Source: JAFDVL01 sp043736395
GTDB lineage: Bacteria > Acidobacteriota > Blastocatellia > RBC074
DNA length: 20,502 nucleotides
Direction: 5' to 3'
NCBI GenBank assembly: GCA_043736395.1
Contig: JAYTCQ010000265.1
Coordinates: forward strand, 1 to 20,502
A model generated the notes under the pieces. The model made no database searches. It had not been told where the DNA came from and saw nothing but the letters and a program-made list of their open reading frames with translations. A program made the position numbers and the translations under genes. Below are positions 14,515 to 20,502 of the stretch, piece after piece. Each line of letters opens with the position of its first letter. The first letter of the stretch is position 1.

Positions 14515-17271
14515 CTAGAACGACATTCTCAGGCGCAAAAAAATATTGCGTCCCGGCGCATCCAATCCAGAACCGTGTGTGCGGTAATTTTTATTGAGTA
14601 AATTCATCGTCGCCAAATCCAGATGTACGTTTTCAGCCAAACGCAAACTCCCGCGTAAATTGAGCGTCGCGTAACCTGCTGTTTTCAGAAACACCGGCGC
14701 ACGGCTATTGTCATCGTTGATGTGTACGCCGTTGATTGTCGAACCAATTGGCAGAACACGGTTTTGTATTTGCAATAAGGTTTCACCCGTAGCCGCAAAT
14801 AAATCATCCGCAGTTCCAAAATTGCCATCTGCTCCGGCACTCAAATGAGAACGAATCAATGAACCGCGAAAGAACGACGCGATGTCGCTGCGGCGTACGC
14901 TCGCGCCAATGCGTTCGTCGGTAATGTCACCGCCGCTCAAACGATTTTGCATACCGACAAAATCGCTGCTGGCTTCGATGAAGGCAATACGATTTTGCCA
15001 AAACGTAGGTTGATAGCGCAGCGACAAATGCCCATGTTGTGGTGGCAAACGTCGAATGAAACGATTCGGATTGAGTTCGCGACCGACAAGGTAACTGTAA
15101 TTTCCTTCGAGCAAAATACGCGGCGTAAAGCTGTAACGAGCGAGTGCGTCTATACCGTAATATTTTGCGGCGCCATCGTTGACGAAAGCCTTGATCGCAC
15201 GCGCATCAAGTGCAGTTGCCACGGTGACTACGTTTTGTGCGCGTTGCCCGGCGGTCGGCGCAATGATTGCGACAGGTAAACCCGCAAGTGAAGCGGGGAT
15301 GTTCGTTGCAGAAAATAAGAGCGTGCGGCGCACAATCGGCTGCGTCAATTCGGCGTCAAAAATTTGTGCGCGGGCATAAAATTTATTTGTTTGCCAGCTC
15401 GCGCCAATTTCATAATTGTGCAAACTCTCGGCTTTCAATGATTCAATTTTTTTGCCACTCCACAAAGCGTTTTCGCCGTCGCTCAACCCCATCAACGCAT
15501 TCGTTGCAACCGCAGCCGAAGCCGGAATTTCATAACCAAGATCATTCAACCCCAGCGCGCCAAGATCATTCAAATTCGGCGCACGAAAGCCGCGTCCGGT
15601 CAGCGTGTGCAAATTGAATTTCGTCGTGACGCGCCACGTCACGCTGGCGTTGTAGGTGAAATCCTGAAAGCTCTCGTCAGAGTTCGCCACACCAAGTGCG
15701 CGATTGCGGTCGGCGAATGTTTGCACGCCGATGCGCGTGAAACGTCCGCCAATATTGGTGCGCAAGCGATTGCTCCACCAATCGCCGCTGTGTTGCGCGA
15801 ACAATCCAACCGTTGTGTAACGCGATCCGCTTGGATACAACGCACGTCGTTGCACGCTCGTGTGTGTGGTTGGATCAAATTCGACGCGGCTGGCGCGAAT
15901 CAATTCACGATACATTTCACCGCCAAAAACTACTGCCTGGCGTTTTCCAAAATGTGTCGTCGCCTGCGACGCAAAGCCAAACGCCGTCACCATATTATCA
16001 TCCGTCGTCACACGATCTGTCGTCCGCAAATTTTGCCGGATCGAACCGTCACGCTGCGCATTGACTGAGAGCGTATTTGTCCACGAATCAATGAAACCAA
16101 GCCTCAACCATTCGTGTCGCGCATAACCGAAGAGCAAATCCTGCGGCGCGAAATCTGAGCGAATCCGCCCCAGCCCGCCCCACAAATCTTTATATCCACG
16201 CACATTTTCCAAAACGCCGCGTTGATACCAGAGCGAAAGATTTTGGGTTTCACTCAAGCGCAGCGCGGCTTTTGTGTGCCAACCGTATTGCGTGAAGCCC
16301 GTGTCCTGCTGCCGTGCGCCAAGCAATTTGCGAACCTGCGTTTGGGACAAACCGAAGAACCGATGCAACACATTGCGCGAATCTGCGCCTTGCCCCGCGC
16401 GCAAATCGTTGTGCTTTTGCCACGAACCACCAAACAGTAACGCGATGCGTTTGGTGCCGAAGGTGAGTTTCGCCTGACCGCCGCCGCTCGCATCTGCGCT
16501 TGCGCCAAACGTTTGCAACTCACCTGTAAACAAATCAACAAACGCAGGCACAGCGGTCAACACGTTTATCGCACCGCCCAGCGCATCGCTGCCGTATTGT
16601 GCGCTGACGGGGCCAAGCAAGGCTTCGACGCGCTCGGCCTGGCTCGGCTCAATAAACGCGAGATATTGATTCGGCCCCGAACGAAACGTCGCGTTGTTGA
16701 AGCGGACGCCATCCACCAGATTCAAAACCTGATAGCCCGTCAGCCCGCGCAGGAACGGTGAAACCTGCCCATACGAGCTTTGCTGCACAAGAATGCCCGG
16801 CACACCTTCCAGCGCATTACCAAGCGTAGCGAGCGGACGCGCACGCAAACTTTCTTCATTTTTAATCGAGACAATTTGTGCGCTTTGTTCGACAGATTCG
16901 AATGCACCGCGCTGTGCGGTAACGGTAACGACTTCACGCATCGCGTTGATGCTTAATTGAATGGTTGCGAGGTCAGCGGTGCCGCCGCGAATGGTGATTG
17001 GCAATTGACGTGATTGAAATCCATTCGCGCCAACAGTCAACTTGAAAACTCCGTCAGGAACATTGGTGAGCGTGAACGCCCCGTCGTTATTGGTTAAAAT
17101 CGTTGTCAGCGTTGCGCCTGTCAGGCTTTGCACGGTGACAATTGCGCCAGCGACAGGCGCTTGTGAGGCATCCTCAATGCGCCCGAAAACAACGTGTTGT
17201 GCAAAAACATAATTGCTGAACAACAACAGAAAAAGCAGGCTAATCCGCATAAAGTTTTGGAAGTAGCGCAT
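14515..17271 (-). CDS. TonB-dependent outer-membrane receptor
   Basis: A 918-residue receptor for energised import across the outer membrane. Residues 1-24 form a signal peptide (ISLLFLLLFSNYVFA). Residues 25-110 are a carboxypeptidase-regulatory-like domain (VFGRIEDASQAPVAGAIVTV). The plug is at about 120-240 (LGNALEGVPGILVQQSSYGQ, FLRGLTGYQVLNLVDGVRFN, ERVEALLGPVSAQYGSDALG). The barrel ends in FLRLRMSF. A plausible alternative start is ATG 17250; neither has a strong ribosome site. It is divergent from the phosphonate cluster across about 340 bases, so it might bring in a phosphonate-bearing compound. Its 3' end has a decayed copy at 9.7 kb. Codon use is somewhat more GC-rich than in the phosphonate genes. 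The substrate is unknown. Confidence 0.92.
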   Translation of the reverse strand: MRYFQNFMRISLLFLLLFSNYVFAQHVVFGRIEDASQAPVAGAIVTVQSLTGATLTTILTNNDGAFTLTNVPDGVFKLTVGANGFQSRQLPITIRGGTADLATIQLSINAMREVVTVTAQRGAFESVEQSAQIVSIKNEESLRARPLATLGNALEGVPGILVQQSSYGQVSPFLRGLTGYQVLNLVDGVRFNNATFRSGPNQYLAFIEPSQAERVEALLGPVSAQYGSDALGGAINVLTAVPAFVDLFTGELQTFGASADASGGGQAKLTFGTKRIALLFGGSWQKHNDLRAGQGADSRNVLHRFFGLSQTQVRKLLGARQQDTGFTQYGWHTKAALRLSETQNLSLWYQRGVLENVRGYKDLWGGLGRIRSDFAPQDLLFGYARHEWLRLGFIDSWTNTLSVNAQRDGSIRQNLRTTDRVTTDDNMVTAFGFASQATTHFGKRQAVVFGGEMYRELIRASRVEFDPTTHTSVQRRALYPSGSRYTTVGLFAQHSGDWWSNRLRTNIGGRFTRIGVQTFADRNRALGVANSDESFQDFTYNASVTWRVTTKFNLHTLTGRGFRAPNLNDLGALGLNDLGYEIPASAAVATNALMGLSDGENALWSGKKIESLKAESLHNYEIGASWQTNKFYARAQIFDAELTQPIVRRTLLFSATNIPASLAGLPVAIIAPTAGQRAQNVVTVATALDARAIKAFVNDGAAKYYGIDALARYSFTPRILLEGNYSYLVGRELNPNRFIRRLPPQHGHLSLRYQPTFWQNRIAFIEASSDFVGMQNRLSGGDITDERIGASVRRSDIASFFRGSLIRSHLSAGADGNFGTADDLFAATGETLLQIQNRVLPIGSTINGVHINDDNSRAPVFLKTAGYATLNLRGSLRLAENVHLDLATMNLLNKNYRTHGSGLDAPGRNIFLRLRMSF

Positions 17272-17611
17272 AGTAAATTTGCAGCAAACGTAAAGCTGGC
17301 AGGGAGAAAAACAAGTTAATGGAACGATAACAAACTAAAAAAGCGAATTACAACAATTCAGAAAAGTTGCAATTCGAATTTAGATTCGGGTATCGAAAAA
17401 CACGTGAGATTACTAAGAATAATTATAATTTTAACTTCTAAAATACAAGTAAACTTCAAGTTAAATTAAATGTACTTCCATTTTCAACTTATAGCTCTAC
17501 GAATAGAGAATATTTATCAAAGACTTAGGATTTGCTTAACACGCAGTGAAAGCAACTAGCATACTATGGTCTTGTTTCAATAGTAATGATAGCAATAACT
17601 TATTAACCAAG
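17272..17611. promoter_or_regulatory. Divergent promoter region, receptor and phosphonate cluster
   Basis: An AT-rich stretch between two divergent units, so it must hold both promoters. A poor TTAACA/CATACT pair (17536-17541 and 17560-17565) could serve the rightward cluster. If so, it favours the ATG at 17612 over the in-frame GTG at 17546. I see no clear Pho-box-like direct repeat. Confidence 0.4.
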
Positions 17612-18160
17612 ATGCTCCAGGCAACTATCATTTTAGAAATTTTTGCGCTCTATCACGCACGGGGTCATCGCCATTACGGTGAGGAAGTAACCGAACTCCA
17701 ACATGCTCTGCAATGTGCCATGTTGGCGAGACAAGCCAACGAGGAGAGACATCTTATTGTCGCTTGCCTGCTGCATGATTTCGGACATTTATTGCATAGC
17801 CACGGCGAAGACATTGCCGCACAAGGCATCAATACGAGCCATCAGCAATTAGGAGCGGGCTATCTCGAACAATTTTTCCCGGCAACTGTGATTGAACCAA
17901 TTCGATTGCATGTCGAGGCCAAACGATATTTATGTTGGCGATTTCCGAGTTATCTCAATGAATTATCCGAAGCTTCGAAACTTAGTTTGCGATTACAGGG
18001 TGGAGTGATGACGAAACTGGAGGCTGAAAATTTTATTCAACTCCCTTTTAGTCAAGAAGCAATAAGACTGCGGCAATACGACGACGCCGCAAAGATAAAA
18101 AATTTGATTACTGCAGAGCTGGAAACTTATCAACCACTACTTAAAACATTAATTCGCTAA
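17612..18160 (+). CDS. Phosphonate-degradation HD-domain oxygenase (PhnZ-like, TIGR03276 type)
   Basis: A 182-residue HD-domain protein from ATG 17612; a GTG at 17546 would add 22 residues that do not resemble the family. Metal ligands are all present: His31 (ELQHALQ), His55-Asp56 (LLHDFGH), His77 (SHQQLGAGYL), His100 (RLHVEAKRYL) and Asp157 (RQYDDAAK). Their spacing nearly equals that of PhnZ (His34, His58, Asp59, His80, His104, Asp161, from memory). PhnZ is a mixed-valent diiron oxygenase that cleaves the C-P bond of 1-hydroxy-2-aminoethylphosphonate to glycine and phosphate. The PhnZ Tyr24/Glu27 gate maps to His21/Glu24 with Tyr22 next to it. No 2-oxoglutarate hydroxylase (PhnY) gene is in view. 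It is first in a cluster with the transporter and FAD enzyme. The exact substrate is uncertain. Confidence 0.85.
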   Translation: MLQATIILEIFALYHARGHRHYGEEVTELQHALQCAMLARQANEERHLIVACLLHDFGHLLHSHGEDIAAQGINTSHQQLGAGYLEQFFPATVIEPIRLHVEAKRYLCWRFPSYLNELSEASKLSLRLQGGVMTKLEAENFIQLPFSQEAIRLRQYDDAAKIKNLITAELETYQPLLKTLIR

Positions 18161-18189
18161 CTATCTCTATTCATAACTTTTATACAATA

Positions 18190-19566
18190 GTGAAATACCT
18201 TGACTGGAGGAGTGTGACTACCAATGAAAATTTAGAAAGCAAACCTAACTTGCGTCTCATTACTCCGGCTACCTCTGACAATCAAGCCTTTCCTGAGAAT
18301 CCGGTAGGGCTTTCGATTTGGGCAATGATTGCAGCCCTCGGCACGTATTTTTGCATGTATGGATTTCGCAAACCATTCACCGCTGGAACTTATGAAGAAA
18401 TTACTTTCTGGGGATTTGGATATAAAACTGTCCTCGTTACTGCACAGGTCTTAGGATATACGCTTTCAAAATTTATTGGTGTCCGCGTCATTGCGGAGAT
18501 GAAGCCTGAAAGGCGTATTCGAACGTTATGGATGTTTATCGGAATCGCGCAAGTATCATTATTATTGTTTGCGCTGATCCCTGCTCCCTGGAATTTCTTT
18601 TGCTTATTCTTGAACGGGTTGCCACTCGGAATGGTCTTTGGATTAGTGTTAGGCTGGCTGGAAGGACGCCGTGTCACGGAAATTTTGACAGCAGGATTGT
18701 GCGCGAGTTTTATTTTAGCGGATGGTGTCACGAAATCCGTAGGCGCGTTTTTGCTCGCCAGCGGGGTGACTCAATTCTGGATGCCTTTCGCCGCAGGATT
18801 AGTCTTCGCACTGCCACTTCTCATGTTCAGTTGGATGCTGACCCTGATTCCTCCACCTTCTTCAATTGACATCGCTCACCGTAATAAACGTATTCCGATG
18901 ACGCATCGGGAACGAAAAAGTTTGTTTTGGAAATATGCAACAGGCTTGACTCTGCTGATTGGCGTATATCTTTTGCTTACCATTTTACGCAGCATCCGCG
19001 CAGATTTTGCGTCTGAAATTTGGAATGGGCTGGGCTTTACAGGACAACCGTCCGTCTTTGTAAATTCTGAAATTTTTGTCATGTTCGGTGTTGTTGTCAT
19101 CAATGGCTTGGCAGTAGTAGTCAGAAATAATCGTCGGGCATTTTTTACCGCAATGGGTGTTTCATTGTTTGGATTCTTGCTGATTAGCCTTTCGTTATTG
19201 GGCTTGCGCAACGAATGGCTGGATGGCTTTTCGTTTATGGTTTTGATTGGACTTGGACTGTATCTTCCCTATGTTGCCGTACACACAACCATTTTTGAAC
19301 GCTTGATCGCAATGACTGAGGATACTAAAGGCAACATCGGATTTTTAATGTACCTCGCAGATTCCTTTGGTTATTTGGGATATGCCGCCGTTATGCTAGG
19401 ACGAAACCTGATCAAAACGGATCAGAATTTTCTTACTTTTTTTATCTCTCTGGCTGGAGCAATCACATTCGTTGCGACATCGTTGTTGATCGGAGCGTGG
19501 ATTTATTTTGCAAATCAAACGCGGACCATCAAAATAAAATCATTTGAACCAAGGAGTATTTCGTGA
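18190..19566 (+). CDS. DUF5690 membrane protein, probable phosphonate-cluster transporter
   Basis: A 458-residue polytopic protein with about a dozen hydrophobic segments, like a major-facilitator transporter. The first 40 residues are polar. The first helix then carries YFCMYGFRKPF (53-63), which recalls the YxxRK/F signature near the substrate Arg of organophosphate:phosphate antiporters such as GlpT and UhpT. It is named DUF5690 from recognition of this N-terminal pattern and its neighbours; the family has no proven function that I know. GTG 18190 opens the frame. GTG 18214, three bases after GGAGG (18206-18210), may be the real start, although this spacing is short. Its stop overlaps the next gene's GTG by four bases. 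Import of aminoethylphosphonate or a relative is a reasonable inference. Confidence 0.8.
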   Translation: MKYLDWRSVTTNENLESKPNLRLITPATSDNQAFPENPVGLSIWAMIAALGTYFCMYGFRKPFTAGTYEEITFWGFGYKTVLVTAQVLGYTLSKFIGVRVIAEMKPERRIRTLWMFIGIAQVSLLLFALIPAPWNFFCLFLNGLPLGMVFGLVLGWLEGRRVTEILTAGLCASFILADGVTKSVGAFLLASGVTQFWMPFAAGLVFALPLLMFSWMLTLIPPPSSIDIAHRNKRIPMTHRERKSLFWKYATGLTLLIGVYLLLTILRSIRADFASEIWNGLGFTGQPSVFVNSEIFVMFGVVVINGLAVVVRNNRRAFFTAMGVSLFGFLLISLSLLGLRNEWLDGFSFMVLIGLGLYLPYVAVHTTIFERLIAMTEDTKGNIGFLMYLADSFGYLGYAAVMLGRNLIKTDQNFLTFFISLAGAITFVATSLLIGAWIYFANQTRTIKIKSFEPRSIS

Positions 19567-20502
19567 CACAGCTTTTTGATGACGCCATCGTTGGCGCAGG
19601 AATTATGGGGCTTGCGCACGCCTACGCGCTCGCCAAACGCGGGAGGCGCGTCATTGTCTTTGAGCGAAACCCACGGGCGATGGGAGCTTCCGTTCGTAAT
19701 TTTGGAATGCTCTGGCCGATTGGGCAGCCGCTTGGAATACCCCGTGAAATCGCACTTCGGAGCCGTGCCATCTGGCTTCAAGTGCTGCGCGATAGTGGGT
19801 TATGGTATGAAATGACAGGCTCGCTACACTTGTCCTATCACGATCTTGAAACAGCGGTGCTTGAGGAATTCATCAACGAAGCCCCGGAGACTGAGTGTGA
19901 ATGGATTAATGCTCAGGAAATTCACAGAATGTCTCCAGTAATTAACCCGGATAATCTTCAGGGCGGCATGTGGAGTCCTTCGGAAATTTGTATTAATCCA
20001 CAAGAAGTTGTTGCGCTTCTCCCTGAGTGGTTGCATGAAACTTACAATGTTCAATTCTGCTTCAACTGCGCCGTCTCCGTATACGATCAGCCAACTGTCG
20101 TCGCAGGTGGAAAAGCCTGGAAAGCCAATAATCTTTATGTTTGTTCAGGCGAAGATTTTCAGACGCTGTATCCAGATAACTTTGCCGCAAGTGGGTTGTA
20201 TCGCGTCAAATTGCAGATGATGGGTTCACAGGCGTTCGGTGACGCCGTGAAAATTGGTCCGATGCTGGCGGCAGGCTTGACGCTATGTCATTACAAAAAT
20301 TTTCAGGATTGTCCTTCCCTACCCTACCTGAGAACACGATTTGAAAATGAGATGCCGGAATATGTTCGCTATGGCATTCATGTGATGGCATCACAACATT
20401 CTCGCGGAGAAATTACCATCGGCGATTCGCACGAATACGAAGAAGCCATCACCCCGTTTGATAAAGAGGAAATCAATGTCTTGATCCTGGATTATTTGCG
20501 CA
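19563..20502 (+). CDS. FAD-dependent oxidoreductase of phosphonate clusters (TIGR03364 type), 3' end cut
   Basis: The first 313 residues of a flavin amine-oxidase-like enzyme; the window ends before the stop, and the family is roughly 365-380 residues long. GAGIMG (11-16) is the dinucleotide-binding glycine motif with Glu34 at the end of the second strand, followed by GASVRNFGMLWPIGQP (41-56), a stretch characteristic of this clade. The clade is defined by its link to 2-aminoethylphosphonate breakdown through phosphonatase; oxidative deamination of (N-substituted) aminoethylphosphonate to phosphonoacetaldehyde is the favoured role. It starts with GTG, six bases after AAGGAG (19551-19556), and overlaps the transporter stop as GTGA, so translation is coupled. 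A phnX-type hydrolase is expected beyond the right edge. Confidence 0.92.
   Translation, partial: MTQLFDDAIVGAGIMGLAHAYALAKRGRRVIVFERNPRAMGASVRNFGMLWPIGQPLGIPREIALRSRAIWLQVLRDSGLWYEMTGSLHLSYHDLETAVLEEFINEAPETECEWINAQEIHRMSPVINPDNLQGGMWSPSEICINPQEVVALLPEWLHETYNVQFCFNCAVSVYDQPTVVAGGKAWKANNLYVCSGEDFQTLYPDNFAASGLYRVKLQMMGSQAFGDAVKIGPMLAAGLTLCHYKNFQDCPSLPYLRTRFENEMPEYVRYGIHVMASQHSRGEITIGDSHEYEEAITPFDKEEINVLILDYLR

Noticed and set aside
19576..19815. Short open frames within the start of the FAD oxidoreductase region
   Set aside because: They are out of frame with the continuous reading from GTG 19563, which has the FAD-binding motif and remains open to the window edge.

Overview
The window looks like a chromosomal segment of an acidobacterium. 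The main reason is two large TonB-dependent receptors that begin with a carboxypeptidase-regulatory-like domain; one is a 1197-residue Oar-type protein of a kind abundant in that phylum. Class Blastocatellia is a guess, and no rRNA or other phylogenetic marker is present. Base composition is moderate. I see no tRNA, rRNA or CRISPR array.

Left part (1-8.5 kb): a plus-strand terminator with no visible gene in front of it; a receiver-less winged-helix regulator; an Oar-like outer-membrane receptor with its own terminator; and a secreted alkaline phosphatase preceded by a small exported protein. Divergent from these is a zinc-ribbon membrane protein whose second half lies in another frame beyond a run of seven T. 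Next comes a CHAD-domain protein, a family known to bind polyphosphate.

Middle part (9.4-14.5 kb): an accessory island with no housekeeping genes. It holds a short inverted repeat, a decayed 3' end of a TonB receptor, and a roughly 310-bp nested palindromic element. An integron-type cassette array follows, with two attC-like sites around minus-strand genes: a probable PD-(D/E)XK-fold nuclease with a small upstream partner, and a small secreted protein. No integrase is visible. Beyond it lie iterated TTTCCAATAAT-type boxes, a DUF4143-type ATPase whose start sits in a 47-bp perfect palindrome, and a second nested palindromic element of the same design. The island is bracketed by direct copies of 'CHAD 5' end plus TonB-receptor 3' end', which suggests a duplication that later decayed and was filled with mobile DNA.

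Right part (14.5-20.5 kb): an intact TonB-dependent receptor, divergent from a phosphonate-degradation cluster. The cluster encodes a PhnZ-like HD-domain diiron oxygenase, a DUF5690 membrane transporter with a motif reminiscent of organophosphate antiporters, and a TIGR03364-type FAD oxidoreductase cut by the window edge. The transporter and oxidoreductase genes overlap by four bases. With the alkaline phosphatase and the CHAD protein, much of the window reads as a phosphorus-acquisition neighbourhood interrupted by a mobile island.
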